Shown: positions 12,760 through 23,716 of the stretch, piece by piece
Layout of the letters: each line of letters begins with the position of its first letter
Numbering within the stretch: position 1 is the first letter of the stretch
Origin: Prorocentrum cordatum
Lineage: Eukaryota; Sar; Dinophyceae; Prorocentrales; Prorocentraceae
Assembly: GCA_963575745.1 (NCBI GenBank)
Contig: CAUYUJ010000183.1
Span: forward strand, 2,501-66,500
Length of the DNA stretch: 64,000 bases
Direction: 5' to 3'
Translations under genes and position numbers: made by a program
Notes under the pieces: model-generated
Seen by the model: only the letters and a program-made list of their open reading frames with translations
What the model was told of the DNA's origin: nothing
Database searches by the model: none

Positions 12760-13215
12760 CGCCGAGTGCACGCTCCAAGACGGCTCAAAGCAGGGCCCTA
12801 AGACGGCCGCAGAGGCCCCCAGAACGGCCCAAGAGGCAAAATCAGGGATTTCCCGTGAGGTTGTCAATGTGTTTGCGGTTCTCGACTTTTCGAGCTTCCG
12901 GCGCTCCAAGACGTCCCAAAGAGGCCCCCAAGACGGCCAAGAGGCCCCCAAGAAGGCCACAAGACGGCCCAAGAAGGCCCCAAGACGGCCCTAGAAGCGC
13001 CCAAGGCGGCCCTAGAAGCGCCCAAGGCGGCCCAAGTTGGCCACAAGAGAGACCCAAGAGTGGGAGCCCGAACCAACAGTTCGAGCTTCCGTCCCAAGAT
13101 GCTCCCAGGAGGCCCAAAGAGCCACCCAAGAGGCCCCAAGGAGACCTCCAAGACGCCCCACGGGGCCCCAAAAAAGAGCATCCTAAAGGCCCCCGAGAGA
13201 CCTCCCGCGACATCC
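12760..13215 (+). repeat. Degenerate CCCAAGANGGCC minisatellite
   Basis: Repeated CCCAAGACGGCC, AGAGGCCCCCAAGA and GCCCAAGGCGGCCCTAGAAG blocks of about 12-24 bases. Open frames over it are low complexity. Confidence 0.7.
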
Positions 13216-13285
13216 TAACGAACAGCCTAGAGGCCTATGACCCACAACCCAGGCACGGTGGCAGGATGGGTCGAAGGCCATTAGA

Positions 13286-13560
13286 TATGTGGTGTGAGAT
13301 ATACGGTGTAAGTTATGTGGTTTCACCTACGTCGTGGTCTAATCGATGTGGTGTCAGCAATGTGGTGCAACGTGTGCGTTGTAAGCTGTGTGGTATAAAC
13401 CAGGTGGGTGCGGTCTGCGTGGTGTGAGCTCTGTGGTGCAAACTTGTATCTGTGGTGCAAATCTAATTGGTGTAAGATGGACGCCATGCGCCGTTGAAGC
13501 TACGTGGCTCAACCTAAGTGTGGTGCGAGCTACGACGCGTGAGCCATGCGGTGCAGCCGC
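13286..13560 (+). repeat. Degenerate TGTGGTGTAAG repeat
   Basis: Roughly fifteen imperfect copies of (T)GTGGTG(T/C)(A/G)A at 14-22 base spacing. Confidence 0.55.
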
Positions 13561-13564
13561 TGTG

Positions 13565-13770
13565 ATGTGAGCTGTCCGGTGCACGCACGGTGCGGCCACG
13601 GGGCGGCCACGGGCGACGGCGTGGCGAAACCTTGCCGGCTTCGGTGGCCCATCCAGCGCAAGATGCGGCCACGAGGCGGCCACAGGCGATCCCGTGGCGA
13701 ACACCTCCCTGGAGCCGCCCAGCGCACGAGGCGGCCGCGAGGCAGCCACGGGCGACAACGTGGAGAAGTC
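13565..13770 (+). repeat. Minisatellite, about 75-base unit, three copies
   Basis: Units share ATGCGGCCACGAGGCGGCCA, GGCGA and GTGGCGAA followed by a variable CC-rich part. Confidence 0.6.
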
Positions 13771-15201
13771 CTCGCTGGACCCATCCGAATCCAATCCTCT
13801 AATTAGGGGTGCAAACCAGAGCCCCCAAGTGCAAGCACTATTTTTTGGGGGTCGGAATAGCGGAGTTATTGCCTGGCACGAATCCGCCCGCGCTGGTAAC
13901 GACCCCGCGGCTGGCCGCGGGGGCGCCCTCGCTCGGCTGGTCGGCCGCGCGCTGGCCGACCCGCGTCCGCCTCCTGCTCGCGTCGTGTGGTGCGGTGCCG
14001 TGCCGTGCTTCCTCCGCCTGGTACTAGGGCGGAATATAAATACCGTGCCGTGTGTCGGGTTTCGGCCCTCCGCCCGCTGGGGCTTCGTTCGGCCCATAGT
14101 GGCTTCGTTCGGCCCATAGTGGCTCCGTTGCGGCCCATAGCGGCCTGCTGCGTTCACTTGCCCAATGGGGCCCTCTCCTCAGGTCCTCGCTTTGGACTCC
14201 CCCGGTCCGCCGTGACCTCGCGCCCAGTGGGGCCTCTTCCCTGGTCCATGGCGGCCACTTGCCTTCGGGTCCACTGCGACCACGCCCGCTGGGGTCCCAG
14301 GTCCTGGGTGGCTCAGGGGAGCTTGCTGCGTTGTGCCCCTTCGTGGCCCGTAGTGGCCATCAGCTGACGTGCAGCTCTCCTCTCGTCCTCCTGGCGCGTC
14401 GGCGTGCAGGCGCGCGGGCTTTCAGCTGGCGTGCAGCTCTCGCCGGTCGCGCGGGATTCCTGCGTGCGCCCCGTGGCGCTGAGCTTGCGTTGGCGATGCT
14501 TGCCCTCTTGCAAGCTGACCCTGTTGTGGGCGCGAAGTGGAGTGAGATCCAGTTCAAGGGCGCGGTTGATTTGAAGGGGAACTGGGACACACAAATAAAT
14601 ACACACAAATAAAAATATCCCCCATATTTTCCCATATTTTCTGGGTTTTTGTCTTCCCCCCCACTTCCCATATTTTCCCATATTTTCTGGGAATCGAGGA
14701 TTAATTGTGTCTGTGTGTTTCTTTTCCTCCTGATGATTGCCTGGCAGCCAATGGGCTGATGACAGCGGCCTCCCCCCGGTCGGCGACGACCGACGACGGG
14801 GAGGACGACGACGTCGACGAGGTGGCGGACGGTCGGATCGAGACGGATCCTGGTCGGGGCGGGTCGGGGCCCGGGGCCGCGGAGAGAAAGCGAAGGAGGG
14901 ACGGATCGACGACGAGATGCCGAAATCCCCCGGGACCCCCCTGGAGCCACCAGGGATCTCGGAGGGCGCCCAGAAACCGAAACAGGCAGAAACAAAACAT
15001 CGGAAGCCGCCGATGAGCACATCAAAACAAACAATCACCAAACATCTGTCTCCAGACCGCTTCCAGGGTCCATCCGACGCAGCTGTTCGCCCTGGATCGA
15101 TTTCCGGCGGCCCCGGGGCCCAGAAGCGGCCTCCAGGGGCCGAACATAACGAAAAACCTTCTCGAATCTCGACGCCTCGATCGTCGAACGACGCCTCGAT
15201 C
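13771..15201 (+). other. No gene; short duplications only
   Basis: GC-rich. Contains a 22-base repeat (GGCTTCGTTCGGCCCATAGT) at 14083-14145, and a direct duplication CCCATATTTTCCCATATTTTCTGGG at 14621-14645 and 14667-14691 (split by a C run). AGTGCAAGCACT lies at 13828-13839. No coding signal recognised. Confidence 0.5.
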
Positions 15202-15206
15202 GTCGA

Positions 15207-15273
<67 letters not shown>
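15202..15273 (+). repeat. (CGA)n microsatellite
   Basis: About 23 nearly perfect CGA triplets, preceded by a duplicated GATCGTCGAACGACGCCTC. Confidence 0.9.
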
Positions 15274-15404
15274 CGCGGCCAGGGCCGTCGCAACCTCGAC
15301 GCCCTGGGCCCCCGCCGCGGGTGGCCCTGCTCCTCGTTCCTCCCCCTCTTCCCCCTCCTCTTTCTCCCCCTCCCTTTTCTTCTCTTCCAACGCAGACCCC
15401 CTCG

Positions 15405-15562
15405 AGTAATGAAAAAATCACGACGGGAGGTTTTTCCTAATTTTCGGCCTCCGGGGGCCCTCGCCGGACCTCGGGACCGTGAAAAAACGACTCAGGATGC
15501 AAAGCCGGTCCAGGGGAATGGGTCGAGACCTCCAGGGGTCGACGTAATGAAAAAATTAACAG
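15405..15562 (-). mobile_element. CAGACATG-family element, diverged
   Basis: Reads in reverse AAAATCACGACGGGAGG, CTCGCCGGACCTCGGGACCG and GGTCGAGACCTCCAGGGGTC. Ends decayed. A single family end is also seen at 15783-15805. Confidence 0.65.
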
Positions 15563-15567
15563 GGGAT

Positions 15568-15660
15568 GTGTCGACCCCTATCCCAGGCTTCGTGGGGTTT
15601 CCAAATGGACCAGAAATTTGGGGCCCAACCCTGGGATATACGATGGGGGGGGTGTCCATG
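15568..15660 (+). repeat. Dispersed repeat (CCCCTATCCCAGGCTTCGTG), copy 1
   Basis: Shares GGGGATGTGTCGACCCCTAT, CCAGGCTTCGTGGG and AATGGACCAGAAATT with 26298-26372. CTATCCCAGG and CCTGGGATAT are inverted here. Confidence 0.55.
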
Positions 15661-16071
15661 CTCGACAGGGGTGCGTCCGAATAGCCCCCTCGGGATGTAT
15701 CCCAAGATTCCTCCCCTTTTCTGAGCGACCAAACTTTTCTGGCGGAAGTCGGGGATTGGGGGAGAGAAATCGCCTGCGAAAAATCATGACGTCGGGGGTC
15801 TGGGAACGCAGACGGGGCGCCCAGCGTCGCAATCGAACTGAACTGGACCGGTCGGACCGAACCGAACGGGACCGGTCAATCGAATCGAGCCGCCCCGGCT
15901 CCTCCTCCTCCTCCTCTTCCTCCTCCTCCTCCTCCGAGACATCGGCATCGAACGGAGGGCAACGAAATCGGATCGGCTCGGGTCGGAACCGCTCCTCGAC
16001 GGCGATCTGGCCGGAACAAGACCGAACCGGAACAGGAACCGGTCCGAACCGGAAACAAAAAATAGACGCAC

Positions 16072-16170
16072 CGAACCGAACCGAACCGAACCGAACCGGA
16101 AGATTACGACACCGAACCGAACCGAACCGAACCGGAGGCACTTCGGAACCTAACCGAACCGAACCGAACC
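16072..16170 (+). repeat. (CCGAA)n repeat
   Basis: Runs of ACCGAACCGA pentamers interrupted by GGAAGATTACGACAC and GGAGGCACTTCGG. Related degenerate pentamers start near 15840. Confidence 0.85.
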
Positions 16171-16207
16171 GGAACTTTCCTGTTCCTCTGCCCTTGATCG
16201 CAAAATC

Positions 16208-16229
16208 CTTGAGCCAAAACGGCTACGGC
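16208..16229 (-). other. Spliced-leader relic with one substitution
   Basis: The minus strand matches the 22-nt leader except for G in place of A in CCATTTTGG. It has G at the variable first base. No coding sequence follows; CCGAA-type repeats lie downstream. It is likely the front end of a dead retrocopy whose body has been lost. Confidence 0.75.
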
Positions 16230-16695
16230 AAGTGCAAGCACTGTTTGGGGGACACAAAAACAAAAAACAACCCAGTGGCACCCCGCCGAGTTGCAACGAC
16301 TCAAAGGTGCGACCTGTAAAAGGGGCGAGCAGCTCGATCGACACGCGCGCCCGCGTCGCCCGCCAACCGCTCCTTGAGATTGCCCCTCCCCCACCCCAAC
16401 GCGCCTCAGGTCGCCGCTGCTCGCAGTTTCCAGAGGCCTCGACGGAGGCACGGGGCGGGGGGAGGCTGTAGGGATGGAGAGGGGGAGGGGAGGGAGGCAC
16501 CCGTGCGAGCGGAAAACCGACTCGGTGAGCTGGCCCAATGGCGCTTCACGGCGCACCCACAGCTGAAGCCGAAGCCCTGAAGTGCATAGGAAAACAGTCG
16601 TTGAGCGGTGCTGCAGCCTCCCCGGAGCACAGGTCACCCCCCAGAAGCCGATAATACGAGTCCACGAGAAGCTGTAAAAAACTACTGGGCCAATG

Positions 16696-16726
16696 ACTAT
16701 ATAGATATATATATATATATATAAAA

Positions 16727-16765
<39 letters not shown>
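16696..16765 (+). repeat. (AT)n microsatellite with (GT)n tail
   Basis: TATATA runs broken by AAAATG and followed by GTGTGTGTGTGTG. Confidence 0.9.
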
Positions 16766-16771
<6 letters not shown>

Positions 16772-17254
16772 AGCTGCCCAAAATCGCCGGAGCGGCGTCT
16801 TTCGATGTCACGCGAATCAAAGCAGGCGACCCGAAGCTGAAACTCCGCAGCTCAGTAGCCTCCGTAGCCGCGGGGGGAGAACCATAAATCTTGCGCCGCC
16901 AGGGGCGCTGTTCGCACCATCCCCCCCTTAGAGAGGACATGGCGGGGTCCTCCCTTTTCGGTCGGCGCGGAAATGATTCGAACTTGTTCCAAACTTTGTC
17001 CGAACTCTTTTCTCGCCGCCGATCTTTACCCGAACTTTTTCCGAACTTCAGAATTTCAACAACCTTGAACTTGAACTTCGTAAGATGACTTTGTTATCAC
17101 GATGACCGTTTCTGCCCCATCAGCCACTTACAAAGAAAACCTTACGGCAGGTTTGGGTCGTGACGGTCCTGGCGCCGGCTTCTGCCACCGCGGCTTCCCG
17201 AGGGCGCAGATCGTTCGACGTCGGCCGGTCCCGGGCCTCCGGCGGCGTTGAATC

Positions 17255-17425
17255 TTAGTTTTGGTAGGGTCCTGTTTAGTTTTCCTAGGGTCTCGTTTAG
17301 TTTTGCTAGGGTCCTGTTTAGTTTTCCTGGGGTCTCGTTTAGTTTTGGTCGGGTCCTGTTTAGTTGTCCTAGGGTCTCGTTTAGTTTTGCTAGGGTCCTG
17401 TTTAGTTTTCCTGGGGTCACCGTTG
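17255..17425 (+). repeat. 21-bp minisatellite
   Basis: Eight units alternating TAGGGTCCTGTTTAGTTTTCC and GGGTCTCGTTTAGTTTTGC types. The in-frame reading on the minus strand (KLNRTLAKLNETLG) is a by-product. Confidence 0.85.
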
Positions 17426-17507
17426 CCTCGACATGACAGGTGGGAGGCCGAGGACGGAGGGACGGAGGTGGAGAAATTTGGGGAGGACCGGAGTGGAGGG
17501 GACGAGG

Positions 17508-17675
17508 AGGAGGGGACGGAGGGATGGAGGGAGGCGCGAGGGTGGATGCGCTGCTCAGGTGGGAGGAGGAGGACGGAGGCATGGAGAGCCAGGAGGGGAC
17601 GGAGGGATGGAGGGAGGCGCGAGGATGGATGCGCTGCTCAGGTGGGAGGAGGAGGACGGAGGCATGGAGGGCCAG
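17508..17675 (+). repeat. 84-bp tandem duplication
   Basis: Two nearly identical copies starting GAGGGGACGGAGGGATGG and ending GGAGGCATGGAG. G/A-rich, no gene. Confidence 0.75.
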
Positions 17676-17954
17676 GCAGGCCGTGCACACAGCGGGAGGT
17701 TGCGATGGGCCTTTCCCCCAGCCATGCTGTGGTCTGGGGTCCCTGCTTTGAAGCAGCAGAGCTGTGCGCAACTCCTCCCGCCACCTCCCTCCCTCCCTCC
17801 GCTCTCCTCCCTCCTCCTCGTCATCCTCACTCACAACCGAACTGTGGCGTTGGGCCCTCTTTTTGGAACAGCAGGGGTCCGCGACATTCCTCCCTCTTTC
17901 CCTTCCTCCTCCCATCTCCCTCCTCGGCCCATTCAGACGTTCGACGACGACCGA

Positions 17955-18013
17955 CCTCCTCCTCCTCCTCCTTCTCCTCCTCCTCCTCCTCCTCCTCCTC
18001 CTCCTCCTCCTCA
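17955..18013 (+). repeat. (CCT)n microsatellite
   Basis: About 19 triplets with one CTT, 90 bases before the reverse 90-bp satellite. Confidence 0.9.
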
Positions 18014-18103
18014 CCCTCATTCCCAACCATCCGGTGGTGACGAGTCGTCGTTTTGACTCAGCAGAGACCCGCGTCACTCCTCACGCCTCCTCCATCGCTC
18101 CCG

Positions 18104-18500
18104 TGCACGCTTTGTGGCCCCATCGGGAACTCTACCGAGGGCCCTCGTGGCAGGGTTCGCCCGCGCTCCCGCCTCCCATTTCGACCCCCTCCCCCCTCAA
18201 ACGTTTCGTGGCTCCACGGGGACTGGCATTTCACCGAAGGCCCCAGCGGCAGGGTTCGCACGCGCTGCCGCATCTCATGCCGGCACTCCCCCGACACGTT
18301 TCGACGAAATGTGCCGACGAATCGTGGCCCCGCATGGAGCTCCACCGAAGGCCCCAGTGGCAGGGTACGCGCGCCCTCCCGCCTCCCATTTCGGCACACC
18401 CCTCACGCGCTCCGTGGGCCCCGTAGGAAACTCCACCGAAGGCCCCCAAACGGTTGGGCCCTTTTCGGCGCACCTCTCACACGCTTCGTGGCCCCGAGTT
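18104..18500 (-). repeat. 90-bp satellite, diverged units in reverse orientation
   Basis: In reverse this reads the same unit as 36430-37772: GTGTGCCGAAATGGG, CACTGGGGCCTTCGGTGGAG and GATGGGGCCACGAAA. About four units with more divergence than the large array. Confidence 0.82.
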
Positions 18501-18682
18501 CCCCCTCCCTTCGCCCTACTTGCCCTGCGGGACTCACACTTGCATACGGCTGGGCCCTTCGCCAGGATAAGTTGCTTCTTCTCCGCGCGGCCTGACCGGT
18601 CCTCTCTCTTCAGAGCTCTTTTGAGCTCACCTGCAGCACAGGCCACGCCAGGACGAGAAAGCCCTGAAAGGAGGATAGGACC

Positions 18683-18850
18683 CAGACGCCCGACGTCATG
18701 ATTTTGGCATAACGTGGGCCCTCAGAGGTCTCGACCCATTCCCCTGGACCGGTTCTCCATCCTGAGTCGTTTTTTGACGGTCCCGAGGGCCGGTACGGGC
18801 CTCCAGAGGCCGAGACTCAGGCAAAACCTCCCGTCATGACTTCTTCATTG
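18683..18850 (+). mobile_element. CAGACATG-family element, diverged
   Basis: Left end CAGACGCCCGACGTCATGAT; core TCGACCCATTCCCCTGGACC to GACGGTCCCGAGGGCCGG; right part AAAACCTCCCGTCATGACTT. Same subtype as 15405-15562. Confidence 0.65.
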
Positions 18851-19079
18851 CCCCAAGGGGTCTGGGGAGGGAGAGGGGGGAGGAACCCGACTGGGGTCGC
18901 AGAAGGACCCGCTGCGAGCCCAGGTGGCGGCAGCGCTTCTACCAGGCGGGTGGGCTCGTGGCCCCACGCGTCGCGCCCAGGCGGCAGAGCGAGCGCGGGG
19001 CCGCCGGCCGCGGCCGCGGCTCCTGCCCGCGCCCCGCTTGCACAGCCCCTCGCCGTCGGCGTCGGGCTCCTCCTCGGTG

Positions 19080-20400
19080 CCCTCGCCCAGTGGTGCATTC
19101 CACTCGCGCTGCTTCACCCTCCTCCGGAGAGGCACGCGCTCGAGCCCGACCGTCTCCTCGCTCTCCCGTGGCTCGAGATCGCCTGGGGCCACCGCTCGGG
19201 GTCAGGAGGGGGGCGAGTACCAAACCGCCCGTCGCCAGGCCTGAGCAGATGAGCATCGCCAAGCGGATGCCGTCTGGCGTCGCGGGCTGCCCAATCACGA
19301 AAGGCATGACCATGGGGCCGATTGTCGCACCGAGCTTCCCCGCTGCAGCCGAACAGCCATGCAAACCGGCTTTGGCCTGAGAAGGGTCCGGCCCTCCAGG
19401 AATTGCGCACGTGGAAACATCGAGCCCAGCATCTGCGAAGAAAACCATCAACCCATAAACAATAACGAAGAGTCCAGGCAGATCCTTAGACTGGAAACGA
19501 GTCTCCCACACACTCCGAACCAGAGGCTTATGCTGCAGAGTATGTGAATATGAGTGGCCTTACTGCCTGACTGGTGAATGAGTGCGACGCCCACGAAACA
19601 GCCAGGGAGCATGATGAGTGGTTGAGAACTGCCACGAGAGTTTTCAGCATCACCGACTTGAGGCCACCAGGCCCCACACCAATCATTCTGAGGGCGTCAG
19701 CATTGAAGAGGGAATTCGCGTAGAAAACTATGTCGAAGATGAGCATACTGCACACGGTCCCCAAGACGTGACATGCGTACGGGTACGCAATTGAAGCAAT
19801 GTCCACACCGCGGGCGCCATAGACCCTGGACTCCAGCACCTTAGTAAAATCGTAGCTCACGTGAATCTTCACGCAGAAGAGCCAAGAGAGACTTGGCAAA
19901 ACCATGCCACAAAAATGGGAAACGCTAACAACAACAACAATTACACCTCCATGCAGGCCGGTATCATCATGATGCTTGGGGCCAACAGATACCCGAACCC
20001 CTGGTTCGGGAAGAGCAATACGACATAATCGTCGCTCGCTTGCGCGGTGCTGTACCCTCTGCGCCGATGCCGATGCCGACGCCGAGGATACAACAGATCA
20101 CGACGAGCTGGTTGAGCATGAAGTCAGGCCCCTGCCCAAGCGTCTGGAGAGGACAAATCGTCAAAGACGCCAAAACTACCAATGAAGATGAACATGTTCC
20201 TGCGCCCAATCCGGTCCGCAAAAATTCCACAAATGATCTGTCACGCTACCGCGCCCCAAAGAGCGGCAGACGGAAACATTGCGAAGAACCCCTTAAACTC
20301 CTCCTCCGTTACGCAGTCGCCCTCGTCATTCGACCAGCCATAGACATAGTTCGTCTCGAGGACCTTCTCCACCTCGCCGATGAGGTAGAGGTCTTATAGA
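19080..20400 (-). pseudogene. MFS inorganic phosphate permease (PHO84/PHT1-like), degraded
   Basis: An intact relative would carry phosphate with protons across the plasma membrane in twelve helices. From 20400 down the minus strand reads LETNYVYGWSNDEGDCVTEE and LWGAVA, then a TGA (20241-20243), then QIICGIFADRIGRRNMFIFI. After a shift follow VVICCILGVGIGIGAE and VVLLFPNQGFGYLLAPSIMM, then SMLIFDIVFYANSLFNADAL, GCFVGVALIHQ, LFVIVYGLMVFFADAG, STCAIPGG and LHGCSAAAGKLGATIGPMVM. The order and the ADRIGRR and AAAGKLGA blocks are those of the phosphate symporter family. There are at least three frameshifts and one nonsense codon. No introns separate the blocks, so it may be a dead retrocopy. The family is clear, the exact substrate less so. 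Confidence 0.8.
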
Positions 20401-20443
20401 GGCCTCCCAGATGGGGTCCGAGTAGATGAGGTCGGAGGATCGC

Positions 20444-20520
20444 GTCGCATCGACGATGCATCGGCGATGCATCGGCGATGCAGCGGCGACGTCGCCGATG
20501 AATCGGCGACGCCAGCGCGA
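20444..20520 (+). repeat. GATGCATCGGC minisatellite
   Basis: About six 11-14-base units of GATGCATCGGC and GCGACGTCGCC type; partly self-complementary. Confidence 0.7.
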
Positions 20521-20719
20521 ACAAAAGTCGGGCTCCTCATCGAGCCGCCGATGCGGCGCGATCCTTCGACCCCATCTGCTCGGACACCGTCTGGGAGGCC
20601 TGGATCTCAGCCTCCCGCCAAGAGACCGCTACCACCCACGGTCACCAGGGCCCACCTCTGTCTGCAGACAGTCCAGAAAGACATCCCAGGTGGTGCAGCT
20701 CGCCCTGGCGGGGGCGTGG

Positions 20720-20802
20720 CCCTGTATAAATATATATATATATAGAGAGAGAGAGAGACATACATAGATATATATAGATATAGATATAGATATCGATAGA
20801 TC

Positions 20803-20833
<31 letters not shown>

Positions 20834-20915
20834 GTAGCATAAAGATACATAAACATATAGAATATATATATGTCCATACATATATGCATATATATAGATA
20901 GATAGATAGATCGAT

Positions 20916-20972
<57 letters not shown>
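20720..20972 (+). repeat. (AT)n, (GA)n and (GATA)n compound microsatellite
   Basis: TATATA, GAGAGA and finally about 18 GATA tetramers ending at 20972. The Tyr/Ile/Ser frames it creates are spurious. Confidence 0.92.
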
Positions 20973-21090
20973 AGAGGTGCAACTTGAGGCAAAGTGGCTA
21001 CGTAATGAGATGTTGTTGGGTGCCTTGTCGGGCCTCGGGCGCCACCACAGAGCACAAGGACTGTCACACCTCGGCCCGCGGTGTGTAAAG

Positions 21091-21760
21091 CCAGTCCCGT
21101 GGAAGGGGTCGCGACCTTCGCGGATCCACGTCGTCACACCTGCACGGATGGAGATAAAGGACCGGCCCTTCCCCCGAGCGACATCTGCATGCACATCCCA
21201 AAATGTTACTGCCACTTCCTGGCTGGGTGCTATCTGAGGCAGGGTCCCGGCCCACGTGCAACCACATGCAGGTGCCCATGAGCTGCAGCAGCCTACAGTT
21301 CGGTCTGTCCTGACCTGCGTCCAGGGCGCGGATGGAGATAAGAGGATGTGCGTGGCAATGATTTATGATCCTCGGGGGGCCTGTTGAGGCCAACCGGGAC
21401 TACCAGAGGGGGCTGCAAGCCAGTCCCGTGGAAGGGGTCGATGCCTTCGCGGATCCACGTCGTCACACCTGCACGGATGGAGATACGGCAGGTTCGTGTC
21501 GTGCCGACCCCAGCGTTGGTTTTTGACACCGCAGGGATCGTTCCACCTTGAACGATCGGCCGCTGCCGCAACGTCCGATCGTTCAACATCGATCGATTCC
21601 GGGTCGCCGGCGGCGTTCAACCTTGAACGCCCGCGCTGGGGTCGCCGCTGGTCGACACGACGCAAACCTACCGTGAGAGGATGTGCGTGGCAAAGATTTG
21701 TGATCCTCGGGGGGCCTGTTGAGGCCAACCGGGACTACCAGAGGGGGCCGCCTGTGCGCA
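21091..21760 (+). repeat. Local duplication carrying the 188-bp element
   Basis: The block GCCAGTCCCGTGGAAGGGGT through CACGGATGGAGATA occurs at 21091-21158 and 21419-21485. The block GAGGATGTGCGTGGCAA through ACCAGAGGGGGC occurs at 21331-21415 and 21674-21753. The second unit contains the 188-bp insertion, the first does not. No coding sequence recognised. Confidence 0.75.
21486..21673 (+). mobile_element. 188-bp foldback element, copy 1
   Basis: Begins CGGCAGGTTCGTGTCG and ends CGACGCAAACCTACCG, inverted relative to each other. The inside holds paired GTTCAACCTTGAACG palindromes and GATCGTTCAA blocks. It is nearly identical to 38290-38476. It sits between GATGGAGATA and AGAGGATGTG, which are joined directly in the neighbouring duplicate at 21329-21345, giving an empty-site comparison. 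Confidence 0.8.
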
Positions 21761-22280
21761 ACCCGAAGCGCCCGACCACGGTGGAGACAGCGGCCTCAAG
21801 CGCACGGAAGGTTCTGCTGGGCTGCGCCCGATTTGCGCTCGCCGTTTGGTTTGCTGGCGGGGCCCAAGCAGCGAGCTGGCATGTATTCTCGTCAAAAAGC
21901 GAGGAGTGACGGGAGGAATGGACGCGTGGTGGTAGCAAAAGGCAGGGGGGCGCGCGCAGGGATGGACCCCACATCCGACGACGCGTTTATTTCAATCCGC
22001 GGCAATCCGCAGCCCCCAGACTCCCGCCCCTCTCTGGAAGGACAATTTTTCGTGCCATAACAATGTTTGATGACCCTGGGAGCGAACTGGGGATGCCGGA
22101 AGCCGAGAATGCGGACCAAACGCCAGGATGGAACAAGAACCATCCTGGGATGTCTGGGAGCGGGGGCCGCGAAGCGTGCGGCGACAGACCGGGCGGTGAC
22201 CTCGAACCCCCCGAGCACCTCACCGCACGGTTTTGGGGGCTTTTCGAGGCCCACGCCGCCCGAGACGCACCCTGACAGGA

Positions 22281-22500
22281 GAACCCAGAATCGAATCGAT
22301 CTGTCGGATCGGCGATCGAAATGAATCAGATCGGCGGAAATCGGCAGCCGAGTCGGGAGAAGTCGAATCGGCGGAAATCGGCAGGCTTGCAGGCCTCCGC
22401 TGAGAGATCGGAATCAAATCGGAATCCCAAGTCGAATCGAATCGGAATCGGAAGCCGCCGAAATCGATTCGAATCGAATCGGAGGAATCGAAATGACCCC
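22281..22500 (+). repeat. AATCGG-rich dispersed repeat
   Basis: GAATCGATCTGTCGGATCGG, GATCGGCGGAAATCGGCAG, GAGTCGGGAGAAGTCGAATC and then GAATCGAATCGGAATCGGAA. The same order recurs at 43985-44600. Confidence 0.75.
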
Positions 22501-22678
22501 TGTCTGGATGGGGACCCAGCACCCCGAAGCCCCGCCGAGTCACCGCGCGGCGTGGCCCCTCTGCACCGTTCTGGGGGCCCTCCGGCGGGAGCCGCGCGCG
22601 GACCGGCGGCCTCTCCGCCGCGCCGGTCTCGCCGCGGAAGTGCGGGCCTGGCGGAAGGCTGGGTGGGGGGGCAGAGGG

Positions 22679-22938
22679 TCCTCCTCCTCCTCCTCCTCCT
22701 CCTCCTCCTCCTCCTCCTCCTCCTCCTCCTCCTCCTCCTCCTCTCCTCCTCCTCCTCCTCCTCCTCCTCCTCCTCCTCCTCCTCCTCCTCTCCCTCCTCC
22801 TCCTCCTCCTCCTCCTCCTCCTCCTCCTCCTCCTCCTCCTCCTCCTCCTCCTCCTCCTCCTCCTCCTCCTCCTCCTCCTCCTCCTCCTCCTCCTCCTCCT
22901 CCTCCTCCTCCTCCTCCTCCTCCTCCTCCTCCTCCTCC
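22679..22938 (+). repeat. (CCT)n array, 260 bases
   Basis: Nearly pure CCT with two one-base phase slips (22741 and 22791). Among the cleanest long arrays in the window. Confidence 0.95.
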
Positions 22939-23581
22939 TGGTCCCTGGCCCGCGCGCGGGGGTGGGCAGCCAGGGTGGGGCCGCAGGCCGGCGGTGAAGC
23001 GGCGCGGAGGGGAGAGCGAGGGAGACTGCAGCGGAAGCCCGTGCCAAGAGGCACCCTGCTCGCCTCCAGGGTGCCCCGGGCTTCCTGGGCTTCGATGGGT
23101 GTGCCATGGCATGCGTGGCGTTCCCACACCAGAAATCAAGCGGCATCCTGGGGTCTCGGGGCTGTTTTTTTTTGTGGACGGGTCCTTGTGGAGTGGCCTC
23201 CACTGCAGCAGGAGGACAGGGGGCTTATACAAGACCCCGCCGTTGGAGAAATACGCTGCCGAGAAAGCCCGCATGCTTATTTTAGTTATTATGTGGTCAT
23301 GTAGCATGAACGCACTATCCTGCTGTGTGAACGTTCAACGGCTATGTTGTTCAGAGTGTCATCAAACGCACAATGGCTTGAAGCCCTTCCCTCCTCTCCA
23401 TCATCTTTCCTCCAGCAGGGCGGGATGCAGAAAGGTTGCCGAAGGCCGTTCCCGGGAGCGGCATTTACAATGAAATGGTGCAAGATGTTGCCACGTCGCG
23501 GTGAACCAGGGCATCAGCTGTGAAACTCTGTGCATCGCGACCAGCAGCAAATGGCTCCTGACATGTGTTGCAGTCCCTTCC

Positions 23582-23716
23582 TCGTCCTCCTCCTCCTCCT
23601 CTTTCCTCCTCCTCCTCCTCCTCCTCCTCCTCCTCCTCCTCCTCCGCCTCCGCCTCCTCCTCCTCCTCCGCCTCCTCCTCCTCCTCCTCCTCCTCCTCCT
23701 CCTCCTCCTCCTCCTC
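23582..23716 (+). repeat. (CCT)n array with CCG triplets
   Basis: About 45 triplets with several CCG. It faces an (AGG)n array at 24652-24955 across the inverted array centred at 24102. Confidence 0.92.

Noticed and set aside
12630-13427. A 265-residue plus-strand protein
   Set aside because: Content is a CCCAAGANGGCC minisatellite read as Pro/Arg/Lys repeats.
20629-21215. Frames rich in Tyr, Ile and Ser
   Set aside because: Reading of (AT)n/(GATA)n arrays.
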